The translations under genes were made by a program, and so were the position numbers. This document shows, piece after piece, positions 46,701 to 54,202 of a stretch of 64,000 bases of DNA (its first letter is position 1; each line of letters opens with the position of its first letter). Source of the DNA: DCFW01 sp963790715 (GTDB lineage: Bacteria; Bacteroidota; Bacteroidia; Bacteroidales; Bacteroidaceae); the NCBI GenBank assembly GCA_963790715.1, contig CAWBPN010000018.1, forward strand, positions 992,001 through 1,056,000, in the 5' to 3' direction. The notes beneath the pieces were generated by a model, which saw only the letters and a list, made by a program, of their open reading frames with translations, was not told the origin of the DNA and did not search any database.

Positions 46701-46994
46701 GCCGGTGCCAATGCTCAGACATATTTCTCTACTGTTGATGGCATTTCGGAATATAGTATGCATAAGAACTCTTATGTGAAATTAAGAGAGATTTCTTTGA
46801 GTTATCCTGTATATGAGCATCCTGGATTTAATGTATCATTAAGTGGATTTGCTCGTAATATAATACTTTATCGTCAAGTTAAAGGAATAGATCCTGAGGC
46901 TTCTCAAGGTAATAATAATATGGCCGGAGCTTTTGAGCGTTTCTCTTTACCGGGTACATCAAGTTATGGTTTTAGTTTATTATTGAAATTTTAA
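43734..46994 (+). CDS. SusC/RagA-family TonB-linked outer membrane protein
   Basis: A 1086-residue outer-membrane importer. After a signal peptide ending VSAQ comes a carboxypeptidase-regulatory-like domain (RVTGVVVSADDGQPVIGASVTV), then the plug (SAMQGKVSGVDI, IVIRGARSFTG, PLYVVDGMP, SVSILKGQAASALYGMRASNGVILITTK), then a 22-strand barrel. There is no extra sigma-interaction domain at the N-terminus. The partner SusD-like gene follows after 12 bases. No enzyme or regulator lies with the pair, so its nutrient cannot be inferred. Confidence 0.96.
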   Translation: MKSRLMLFLACLFACIGTVSAQTSRVTGVVVSADDGQPVIGASVTVKGEKIGAVTDMDGSFSIGNVPDGATTLVVSFVGMKAKEVAITPNMKIVLQSNSKMLNEVVVTAMGISKDKKALGYAIQGLNSDKIAMAGATDLSSAMQGKVSGVDITPSSGMPGASSRIVIRGARSFTGENTPLYVVDGMPISSSNDADTQYSVTGSDYADRSIDLDPSDIESVSILKGQAASALYGMRASNGVILITTKRGTGLSKGKPQISFNSNVSFDVVSSLPEYQTTYAQGTTNTDPVTGNIYDGKGNFLGYGYSPYASTSWGPKIADLVNDATYGSTGKMAKKLGGTYTGEYYVPQRAAAGLNPWVAPRVYHNQKDFFNTGTTWSNSFNLMQSMDKGNYSFSLGNTHQDGIIPNTGMDRYNAKAAADLKIDKNWSTGFTANFVSTKLRKQSSANNSMVQSVYSAPASYDLKGIPDHVKDDPYTQNKFRRGSFDNPYWATENNKFEERTNRFFGNGYAKYSTDFNREDMKLDVKYQLGTDAYTTNYINSFGYGSGAAATGQIEVADFTNTELNSLLTANFDWKLTPLWDLTALVGNETDYTKYTINDIVGSNYSFSGWNNLNNATVITDGGANAMFTNGYQNRKKLTVGDFLNLSAAYNDMLYLNATVRTDDISSMPTKKRIFTYPSLSVGFIFTQLQALKNNILTYGKLRASWAEVGQAGDYLKSYYALPLSYGGGFSSGTPIIYPINGVSAYIPYYEIYDPNLKPQNTRSYEIGTDLTFWNGLISLNYTYSHQNVKNQIFEVPLDGATGYQYEKTNGGSMHTNSHEVTLTFNPIREKNFNWDFGFNFTKTNNYVDKLAPGVNSIMLGGFTEPQVRASIGYKFPTLYGIGYLRNDKGQIVVDSNGMPQSGAERVFGSAEPDFRLGFNTDFTIYKLKLSAVIDWKQGGWMYCGTEGALDSYGVTKKSKEYREKDKFLFEEPAVKKNADGTYSTNDIYIAGANAQTYFSTVDGISEYSMHKNSYVKLREISLSYPVYEHPGFNVSLSGFARNIILYRQVKGIDPEASQGNNNMAGAFERFSLPGTSSYGFSLLLKF

Positions 46995-47006
46995 ATAATA
47001 AGTAAT

Positions 47007-48626
47007 ATGAAATCAATATTAAATATATCAACTATCAGTCTAGTGGCGTTGTCTTTTGGCTTTGCTTCATGCTCTGATAGTTACATGGATAAAATAAATG
47101 AGAATAACGATAATGCGAGCGATGCTCCAGCTAAATCGTTATTGGCCGATGTATTGACTTCTACGGCTTTTCATGACGTAGGTGGCGATATGGATACTTA
47201 TATTTCTTCATATAATGAATATGAAGTAGGTATTGGTAATCAGTTGTGGGATGCGCAAACACGTGTAAGTGGTGTAACATCCAGTACTACTTTTGGTGAT
47301 TCTTGGAACGATATATATGCTGATTTGGGTAATGCCCGCAGGGTCATTTCAAAGAGCAATGCGGCCGGCGATTACAACACGGCTGGTATGGGTGAAGTGA
47401 TGGCAGCGATTCTTTCGGTAATAGTTACAGATAATTTTGGTGATGTTCCTTATACACAGGCAGCTTTACCATATTTAACCAATGGTGTACCTACATATAT
47501 GAATCCTGCAATAGATGCTCAAGAATCTATTTATGATAGTATTATGGTTCATTTGAATAATGCTATTACTGATTTTAATTCAGGAGCTACGGATAGTCCT
47601 GGTAAATATGACTATTTGTATGGCGGCAAAGTTGCTAATTGGTTGAAATTAGCTTATGGTTTAAAAGCTCGTTATACATTACGTTTGTATGATACTTATA
47701 GTGCAGCTGATAAAACTGCAAAAATGCAAGAAGTTATAAGTGATGTAAACAATTCTTTTCAGTCGGCTTCCGATCAGGCAGAATATAATTTATACAGTTC
47801 TACAAATAGGAATCCATATTATGATTTCTTTGTAAGCCGTTCTTATTTTGCTATTAGTCCTACTTATCTGGCTAAATTGAATGATCGTAGTGATCCTCGT
47901 TTGAATCGTATAATAGTTGCATATGTAGATACCTTAGGAAATGAAATTGATAAGCAAATATCGTATTCAGACGTTAATAACGGAGGTTATGCTCCTATAA
48001 GTGGAGGAGGTTCTGAGAAAATAGGTAAATACAATTATTCTATTTATTCATATGCAGCAACTGCTCCTACATTTTATATGAGTTATCATGAATTAATGTT
48101 TATAGCAGCTGAAGCTTATGAACGTTTAGGAGATTTGACAAATGCTAAGATTGCATTAAAAACTGCAGTTGTGGCTGCTATTGCAAATACCGAGTCGAAT
48201 ATTACCAATGTTGAGAACAGTGCCGATGAATTAGGCAATGATTGGGGAGAAGGAGTTACTATGACCACATCAGCAATTACCCCTGAACAAGCAAGTGATT
48301 ATTTTGATAATCATGTTGCTTCGTTATTTAATGCAAACCCATTACAAGAGATTGAAATACAGAAATATTTGGGATTGTTTGGCCCTAACGGTGAAGCAAC
48401 AGAGGAGTATGCCGATATTCGTAGACACAAGGGAGCTGTTGAAGATTATTATAATTTCGGTAATCCTGTCAATGCTACACAATATCCATGGGAACTTCCG
48501 TATGGAAATAGTGGTGTTACTGCTAATAAAAATGTTTCTGCAGCTTATGGCGACGGCCAATATGTTTATTCCAATTGTATTTGGTGGGCCGGCGGTAAAG
48601 GAAAGCATAAAGGAGGAGAACTGTAA
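47007..48626 (+). CDS. SusD/RagB-family nutrient-binding lipoprotein
   Basis: A 539-residue surface lipoprotein that works as a lid on its SusC partner. The lipobox is FGFASC with Cys22. The protein looks like the SusD-like 2 subgroup: GEVMAAILSVIVTDNFGDVPYTQA near residue 130, KLAYGLKARYTLRLYDTYS near 215, and YMSYHELMFIAAEAYERLGD near 360 are tetratricopeptide-like helices. It is followed by a terminator. Confidence 0.93.
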   Translation: MKSILNISTISLVALSFGFASCSDSYMDKINENNDNASDAPAKSLLADVLTSTAFHDVGGDMDTYISSYNEYEVGIGNQLWDAQTRVSGVTSSTTFGDSWNDIYADLGNARRVISKSNAAGDYNTAGMGEVMAAILSVIVTDNFGDVPYTQAALPYLTNGVPTYMNPAIDAQESIYDSIMVHLNNAITDFNSGATDSPGKYDYLYGGKVANWLKLAYGLKARYTLRLYDTYSAADKTAKMQEVISDVNNSFQSASDQAEYNLYSSTNRNPYYDFFVSRSYFAISPTYLAKLNDRSDPRLNRIIVAYVDTLGNEIDKQISYSDVNNGGYAPISGGGSEKIGKYNYSIYSYAATAPTFYMSYHELMFIAAEAYERLGDLTNAKIALKTAVVAAIANTESNITNVENSADELGNDWGEGVTMTTSAITPEQASDYFDNHVASLFNANPLQEIEIQKYLGLFGPNGEATEEYADIRRHKGAVEDYYNFGNPVNATQYPWELPYGNSGVTANKNVSAAYGDGQYVYSNCIWWAGGKGKHKGGEL

Positions 48627-48676
48627 GATTAAAATTTGTATTATGAATTAGCAAATAATTAATATAAATAATTTTG

Positions 48677-48712
48677 AAAAAGGAGGGTATATTTAATAAT
48701 ATATCCTCCTTT
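48677..48712 (+). terminator. Terminator after the SusD-like gene
   Basis: AAAAGGAGGGTATAT and ATATATCCTCCTTTT form a 15-bp stem with one G-T pair around an AT loop and a T-run at its base. Confidence 0.8.
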
Positions 48713-48804
48713 TATATATTGCCATAACGGCTATTTCGCTGGATTATATACAAAATTATTTTTTACCGGACAGCAATAAAATAATTACAAAAGATGATGA
48801 TATA

Positions 48805-48837
48805 TTGAATACTATATTCTCATCTTTTGTATATTTG
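48805..48837 (+). promoter_or_regulatory. Candidate promoter of the CsgG-like operon
   Basis: TTG (48805-48807) and TATATTTG (48830-48837) lie 22 bases apart; the CsgG start codon is 42 bases downstream. The -7 box is a full match and rules against the upstream ATG at 48805 as the start codon. Confidence 0.5.
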
Positions 48838-48879
48838 TTTCAGCAACTAATTTTGAATATTAAATTAAACATATACAAT

Positions 48880-49812
48880 ATGAAAAAGAAGTACGTTTTA
48901 TTATTAGGACTAATGTTCATCATGGCCGACGTTTCAGCCCAAAGAACAGTAACGGTGGAAGAACAAAATCAGTCTGTCGTCGATCAATCACATAGAGTAT
49001 TAAAGCGCAAAGTAGTCATTGGTCGTTTTTCAAATGAGACGATGTATGGTAAGGGTATCTTTTATGACAAAGCTAATGATCCTATGGGAAAACAGGCATT
49101 GGATATATTATCGACTAAACTGGCTGCTTCAGGCAAATTCTTATTGCTGGAGAGAAGCGATATGGATAAGTTGATTGAAGAATCTAAAAAAGAAGGCGCA
49201 ACTTATCAGAATGTCGGTGCCGATTATCTTATTCTCGGTTCGATAACTCAGTTCGGACGGAAGGATAATGGGAATGTGAAACTGTTTTCAACAACCAAAA
49301 CTCAAACAGTTGAGGCTACGGTTAGCATCAGGCTGGTTGATGTATCAAGCGGATTAATTATTTATTCGGCTGAGGCTTCGGGCAGTGCGGAACAAAAAAA
49401 TAAAACTACAATGGGTATAGGCGGTCGTGCAGATTTTGATGAGACACTTAGCGACAAGGCTATTTCGGCAGCAATATCTCAATTGGTTGAAACTATTATT
49501 AATAAATGTACGGATAACCCGTGGCGCTCATATTTCTTAAGTTATGACAACGATGCCATTCTTGTGTCGGGTGGCAAGAGTCAGGGCATTGAAGTTGGCA
49601 ACACGTTTGCTGTTAAACTGAAAGGTAAAAAGGTGAAGAACCCTCAGACCGGATTGACCATTGAATTGCCGGGAAAGAAGATAGGTGAGGTTAAAGTTCA
49701 ATCTACGGGTGGCGATACTCCCGAAACGGAATATTCAGCGGTTACTTATCAGGGTGATCCTATTGATACGGCTAATTTAACTAACTATTATATTGAGGAG
49801 GAACAGAAATGA
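48880..49812 (+). CDS. CsgG-family secretion/assembly protein
   Basis: A 310-residue exported protein with signal peptide MKKKYVLLLGLMFIMADVSAQ. The CsgG core is seen in VVIGRFSNETMYG, a LLERSDMDKLIEESKKEG block and ADYLILGSITQFGRK. CsgG itself is an outer-membrane pore for curli; this protein ends in AQ rather than a lipobox and has an additional C-terminal domain (NPQTGLTIELPGKKIGEVKV). It heads an operon of four genes joined by four-base overlaps. The frame is open from 48805, but the ATG at 48880 starts the signal peptide. Confidence 0.88.
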   Translation: MKKKYVLLLGLMFIMADVSAQRTVTVEEQNQSVVDQSHRVLKRKVVIGRFSNETMYGKGIFYDKANDPMGKQALDILSTKLAASGKFLLLERSDMDKLIEESKKEGATYQNVGADYLILGSITQFGRKDNGNVKLFSTTKTQTVEATVSIRLVDVSSGLIIYSAEASGSAEQKNKTTMGIGGRADFDETLSDKAISAAISQLVETIINKCTDNPWRSYFLSYDNDAILVSGGKSQGIEVGNTFAVKLKGKKVKNPQTGLTIELPGKKIGEVKVQSTGGDTPETEYSAVTYQGDPIDTANLTNYYIEEEQK

Positions 49813-50147
49813 AAAATAAATATATATTATTCGCAGTTTTAGGCTTTGCGCTTTTGTTGGGAAGTTGTAAGGTAGGTTCATACAGCCAGTTTGGCGGACA
49901 ACCGAATCAAGCCTATTTATTGTTGGTCTCTAATAACCGTTATTCTACTCCGGTGGATGTGACGATTGACGGAGTTACGCATTTTGAAGCAAAAGTACTT
50001 AAAGAGAAAAAAGGCACTATTAAGGGCAATACATACGCCATTAATCCGGGTACCAGAAATGTTGTGATCTCAAAAGACGGTAATGTTTTGTATAGTGCAA
50101 AGATATTCGTATCTACTCAGGAAACTAAAAAGATACAACTGCCGTGA
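49809..50147 (+). CDS. Small lipoprotein of the CsgG-DUF4810-GNA1162 operon
   Basis: A 112-residue predicted lipoprotein with lipobox LLLGSC (Cys20). The rest is rich in beta pattern (YLLLVSNNRYSTPVDVTIDG, TRNVVISKDGNVLYSAKIFVS) and looks like a single small sandwich. I recognise no family with confidence. It starts within the CsgG stop codon (ATGA) and ends within the start of the DUF4810 gene (GTGA). Confidence 0.75.
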   Translation: MKNKYILFAVLGFALLLGSCKVGSYSQFGGQPNQAYLLLVSNNRYSTPVDVTIDGVTHFEAKVLKEKKGTIKGNTYAINPGTRNVVISKDGNVLYSAKIFVSTQETKKIQLP

Positions 50148-50485
50148 AGAAGATATTGATATTGTTTTTTATGGCGGCTTTAATATCAAGTTGCTCAAAA
50201 TCTATGTATAGTTGGTGCAACTATGAAAAGACTTCATATAATTATTACAAGAAACAAACACCTCAAGCCACCAATGCGTTGATAGAGACGTATAGGAATA
50301 TGATTGAAAGTGCAAGTAAATCCAAGCGTAAGGTAGTTCCTCCGGGAATGTATGCTGAATATGGTTATCTGTTGATTCAAAACGGACAGAAAAAGTTAGG
50401 ATTATTTGAATTGAAAAAAGAAATTGAAACTTATCCTGAATCGGCAACATATATTAATCGTATAATCAAATTAACGGAACAATGA
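50144..50485 (+). CDS. DUF4810 domain lipoprotein
   Basis: A 113-residue lipoprotein with lipobox ALISSC (Cys17). The conserved features are MYSWCNYEKTSYNYYKKQTP and VPPGMYAEYGYLLIQNGQKKLGLFELKKE, which is a tetratricopeptide-like helix pair. The start is a GTG at 50144, overlapping the previous stop. In other bacteria DUF4810 is encoded between CsgG-like and GNA1162 proteins, as here. Confidence 0.82.
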   Translation: MKKILILFFMAALISSCSKSMYSWCNYEKTSYNYYKKQTPQATNALIETYRNMIESASKSKRKVVPPGMYAEYGYLLIQNGQKKLGLFELKKEIETYPESATYINRIIKLTEQ

Positions 50486-51177
50486 AAAAAGCATTTATAT
50501 TTTTAGCATGCATTTTGTCTCTTACGTCATGCGGTACACCGTCTTCGATTAATATATCACAGAATGTATATAATGATATATCTTCTTCAGATGTACCTGG
50601 TAGAACTATCGTTATTATGCCTCCGATCAACAGAACGGTAAATGTTGAGGCAAAAGAATATTTTTATTCTTCATTGGCAATGCCTCTTTGCAACCAGGGA
50701 TATTATGTAATTTCGCCTTATCTGGCACTTGAAACGATGAAGAATGAAAGTGCATACGACTCAGAGTTGTTTATTAAAGGTAGCCTCAGTAAGTTTCACG
50801 AGGTGTTTGGTGCCGATTTAGCATTGTTCACTATCATCAATGAGTGGTCGAGGTCGGGGTTTAATAATACTATTACTGCCAATATTGAGTATGTTTTGAA
50901 ATCTACAACAACAAATAAAGTGGTGTTTCATCGTGGCTGCACTGCCACAATAGATGCCACAATAAAATCAGATAACGACAACAGACTTGGTGTAATACTG
51001 GCTGACATGGCAATGTCGGCTATCAATACCGCTTCAATAGCTAAGATAAAGGCTGCACGTGAATGCAACAGTGCTGTACTTGCAAATTTGCCTTATGGTG
51101 AATACAGCAGCCATTATGTCAATGCTCAATCTGAGATTAAAAAAGATTCGGTGGCTAATGATATTATTCGTAAATAG
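50482..51177 (+). CDS. GNA1162/DUF799-family lipoprotein
   Basis: A 231-residue lipoprotein with lipobox LSLTSC (Cys17). Blocks GRTIVIMPPINRTVNVEAKEYFYSSLAMPL and GADLALFTIINEWSRSG are those of the family represented by GNA1162 of Neisseria, whose fold resembles TolB's N-terminal domain. It starts by ATGA overlap with DUF4810 and closes the operon; a terminator follows. Confidence 0.85.
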   Translation: MKKAFIFLACILSLTSCGTPSSINISQNVYNDISSSDVPGRTIVIMPPINRTVNVEAKEYFYSSLAMPLCNQGYYVISPYLALETMKNESAYDSELFIKGSLSKFHEVFGADLALFTIINEWSRSGFNNTITANIEYVLKSTTTNKVVFHRGCTATIDATIKSDNDNRLGVILADMAMSAINTASIAKIKAARECNSAVLANLPYGEYSSHYVNAQSEIKKDSVANDIIRK

Positions 51178-51187
51178 TAATTAAATA

Positions 51188-51224
51188 TGAGAAGAGGATA
51201 TGTCTTGCATAATCCTCTTTTTTG
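51188..51224 (+). terminator. Terminator after the CsgG-like operon
   Basis: AAGAGGATATG and an imperfect CATAATCCTCTT form a stem followed by a run of Ts. The convergent ATPase gene ends 30 bases beyond. Confidence 0.75.
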
Positions 51225-51251
51225 TTTTATAAGCATTTAATCTATGGGTAG

Positions 51252-52586
51252 CTACATATCTTCCAGCGTCAAACACGTCGTTTCTATTTTATACTTGAAA
51301 AAGAGTCTTGTGCGAATAACATCAACTTTTTGTTGCAGCAATTCCGGTTTAAAGTTTTTGCGTTGGCGTTTCACTTCGGCAATAAGCACTCTCTTCTTGT
51401 CGGCATAAATTGCTACAATATCAATTTCATTCTGTTCTTTGTCTTTTCCTTTAGATGCTTCCCACCATGAACCGATGTTGCAAAATAATTGCTTCTCTTG
51501 TAATTGCTCTCTGAAATACCTTTCTAATGCCAAACCGGAATAAGTAGGGTAGTCGTTCTTAATAATGTCGGCAAGGTTATTTAAAAGTCCGGATTGCACA
51601 TAGTCCTGATATTTTACAATATATCGAAACCAGAATCTCAGAAAGTTATCAGATATTTCGTAACGAACGGTTTGTGTACCTTCTTTGGAAAGAATAGGTC
51701 TCTTTTTTGTTATTACTTCGTAATCGGTTTCAAGGCGTTGCAACAATCCTCCAACGCTTGTGCTGCCTGCAAAATCAGATATTTCCGCTGTTGTGTTCTT
51801 GCCTGAAGCAATGGCAGAAAGAATGGAATAATAGTTGCCGTATTTCTTTCCGAATTCCTGAATAAGCAGCACGTTTCCTTCCTCGAGAAAGATTGAATTT
51901 TCCTGAATTATACAGTTAATCATATCATTTATGGTATAACAACCTTTGTCAAGAAGTAGCTCGATATATTTTGGAACTCCTCCGGTAAAGGTATATAATG
52001 CCAACAAATCATCATTTGTATAGTTAGGATAGTAGTCGGCAAGTATTTCTTTGATAACCGATGTAGTGAAAGGTTTTAACTTTATAATGCTGTCGCAACG
52101 GCCATATAAAGGTTCGCGATATTCCATAAATATACGGTGCATCAAGGTATATACCGAGCCACTTGCAATGAAATTTACATGTGTGGCATCTTTATATCTG
52201 TCCCAAACATCTTGCATTCCGCTATAGATAGAAGGGTTTATGTAAAAGAACTCTTGAAATTCATCGATTACCAAATTAAAGGGTATGGTTTTACTTAATC
52301 CCATAATAACTTCAAATAAATTTACAAAGGATGATATTTCAGAAGGAATAAAAGTATTTAAAGACTTACCTGCTGTTTGAGCAAATTGGTTGCACAATGC
52401 AGCTTCACTGCTCCTGCTTACGAAAAGATATACTGTTGGCGTACCTTCACAGCTCTTCAGTATGAGTTTTGTTTTTCCTATTCGTCTACGTCCGGTTATA
52501 GCCGTCATTTGCGAATGGTCATTGAATGCTATTTGCCTTATTTTAGCCAATGACTCCATTTCTTTTTCTCTATCGTAAAACTTCAT
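51252..52586 (-). CDS. AAA ATPase with C-terminal nuclease-like (DUF234-type) domain
   Basis: A 444-residue cytoplasmic protein. Walker A is GRRRIGKTKL (32-41), Walker B is LVIDEFQEF near 108, and ASGSVYTLM is the sensor strand. A winged-helix-like middle (ISDFAGSTSVGGLLQRLETDYEVI) is followed by the C-terminal NEIDIVAIYADKKRVLIAEVKRQ, a PD-(D/E)xK pattern with Asp and E-x-K. Function is unknown; this group is distinct from the DUF4143 genes on either side but has the same overall design. Confidence 0.85.
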   Translation of the reverse strand: MKFYDREKEMESLAKIRQIAFNDHSQMTAITGRRRIGKTKLILKSCEGTPTVYLFVSRSSEAALCNQFAQTAGKSLNTFIPSEISSFVNLFEVIMGLSKTIPFNLVIDEFQEFFYINPSIYSGMQDVWDRYKDATHVNFIASGSVYTLMHRIFMEYREPLYGRCDSIIKLKPFTTSVIKEILADYYPNYTNDDLLALYTFTGGVPKYIELLLDKGCYTINDMINCIIQENSIFLEEGNVLLIQEFGKKYGNYYSILSAIASGKNTTAEISDFAGSTSVGGLLQRLETDYEVITKKRPILSKEGTQTVRYEISDNFLRFWFRYIVKYQDYVQSGLLNNLADIIKNDYPTYSGLALERYFREQLQEKQLFCNIGSWWEASKGKDKEQNEIDIVAIYADKKRVLIAEVKRQRKNFKPELLQQKVDVIRTRLFFKYKIETTCLTLEDM

Positions 52587-52877
52587 ATTACTATACCTTT
52601 AATATATTATAGAGGAATTATCATAGAATAATTTAATGTAAAGATAAAGTAAACGATAGAATATAACAAATTTCGCGGCGGTTATTTTCGCGGCGGCGAA
52701 ATTTCGGTAGGCGAAGAGTAAGTTAAGCACTTTCTATTAAACCAAGCAATTCTGCAGTCTTATGTATTTAACTGTTAATGTTAAACTATATTTAGTAGAA
52801 TGAGATTTCTGATTGTTATGTGACAAAAAATCAGATTTTTTTGATTAATTTGCAGATAACTATCAGATGAGCATATT
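52587..52877. other. Gap between divergent ATPase genes with a GC-rich direct and inverted repeat
   Basis: TTTCGCGGCGG occurs at 52671-52681 and 52686-52696, and AAATTTCGC/GCGAAATTT (52668-52676 and 52696-52704) flank them as an inverted repeat. This GC-rich spot stands out in AT-rich DNA and lies between the two divergent starts. A weak TTAATTTG box precedes the plus-strand gene. Confidence 0.5.
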
Positions 52878-54173
52878 ATGGAAAGAAAGATTTTAACAAA
52901 TCTGATTGCTTGGAAGAATGATCCAAGACGGATGCCGTTGATATTAAACGGTGCGCGACAGGTTGGCAAAACTTATATTTTGCAAGAGTTCGGACGTCGT
53001 TATTATAAGAATACGGTGCATGTAAACTTGGAAACAAATTTGCTGATTAATTCTTATTTCGATAATAACATCGAACCGAAACGTATTATTGAGTTTTTAG
53101 AAGCTACGGTTAACGAGAAGATTGTGCCGGGAGATACTTTGCTTATACTTGATGAAATACAGTCGTGTGAACGGGCCTTGCTTTCTCTTAAGGTGTTTTG
53201 CGAAGAAGCTCCGGAATACCATATTGTGGCAGCAGGTAGTTTACTGGGTGTTGCCATTAATCGTGAAAAATATTCATATCCTGTTGGCAAAGTAAATGAA
53301 TTATCTCTTTATCCATTGGATTTTGAAGAATTTCTGTGGGCAATAAATAAGGAACGTTTAGCTGATTTGATAAGAAAGCATTTTGCCACGAATGAGGCTC
53401 TTCCGGAAGCTTTGCATCAGGATGCCATTGAGGCATATAAAAAATATCTGATAATCGGAGGTATGCCGGCTGTGGTAAATGAATATATCGACAATAAGAG
53501 TTTGGTGAATGTACCAGTAATTCAGAATAGAATCATAAATGAATATATTGCCGATATGGCTAAATATGCAAATGCATCCACAAGTGTGAAGGTCAGGGCT
53601 TGCTATAATTCAATACCTGCACAATTGGCTAAAGATAATAAGAAGTTTCAATATAAGGTGGTTTTGCATGGCGGCTCTACTTCTATTTTCGGAGAATCAA
53701 TAGATTGGTTGTATTTTGCCGGTATTGCATTAAAATGTCGGAAAATAAATAATGGGAATGTGCCTATTGCCGTTAATGTTGATTTGAGTGATTTTAAATT
53801 GTATATGAGCGATGTCGGTATGCTCACGTTGAAATCTGGAATGCCTCAAAGTATCATTTTGTCTGAACTTAATGATGATAATACTTTTATTGGTGCGTTG
53901 ACTGAGAATTATATAGCTCAGGCTTTTGCCGCTAATGCCATACCTCTGTATTATTGGCGTAGCGACAATGCAGCGGAGGTTGATTTTGTGTTGCAATATG
54001 ATAGCAAAGTCATACCTGTGGAAGTGAAAGCCGGCTTACATACACGCAGTAAGAGTTTGAACGTGTTTATGGAAAAATATAAAAGCGAATATGGCATCCG
54101 TATTTCTCAAAAGAACTTCGGTTTTGCCAATCAGATAAAGGCTGTGCCTCTTTATGCTGCTTTCTGCCTCTGA
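52878..54173 (+). CDS. AAA ATPase with C-terminal DUF4143 nuclease-like domain
   Basis: A 431-residue protein. Walker A is GARQVGKTY (25-33), Walker B is LLILDEIQSCE near 88-98, and VAAGSLLGVA is the sensor strand. The DUF4143 region contains KLYMSDVGML and the PD-(D/E)xK signature AEVDFVLQYDSKVIPVEVKAG near 370-390. It is the more common ATPase-DUF4143 subtype and only distantly similar to the gene at 41.8 kb. Function is not established. Confidence 0.87.
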   Translation: MERKILTNLIAWKNDPRRMPLILNGARQVGKTYILQEFGRRYYKNTVHVNLETNLLINSYFDNNIEPKRIIEFLEATVNEKIVPGDTLLILDEIQSCERALLSLKVFCEEAPEYHIVAAGSLLGVAINREKYSYPVGKVNELSLYPLDFEEFLWAINKERLADLIRKHFATNEALPEALHQDAIEAYKKYLIIGGMPAVVNEYIDNKSLVNVPVIQNRIINEYIADMAKYANASTSVKVRACYNSIPAQLAKDNKKFQYKVVLHGGSTSIFGESIDWLYFAGIALKCRKINNGNVPIAVNVDLSDFKLYMSDVGMLTLKSGMPQSIILSELNDDNTFIGALTENYIAQAFAANAIPLYYWRSDNAAEVDFVLQYDSKVIPVEVKAGLHTRSKSLNVFMEKYKSEYGIRISQKNFGFANQIKAVPLYAAFCL

Positions 54174-54174
54174 T

Positions 54175-54196
54175 TGCGGAATAATATTATTCCGCA
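54175..54196. terminator. Bidirectional terminator between the ATPase gene and topA
   Basis: TGCGGAATAAT and its complement form a 22-bp perfect palindrome directly after the ATPase stop codon, in a T-rich context ahead of the topA stop codon. Confidence 0.7.
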
Positions 54197-54202
54197 TTGC
54201 TT

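Noticed and set aside
43734..48626. Complete polysaccharide utilisation locus
   Set aside because: Only the SusC/SusD pair is present; no glycoside hydrolase, sulfatase or regulator gene flanks it, and the GH127 gene is more than 40 kb away.
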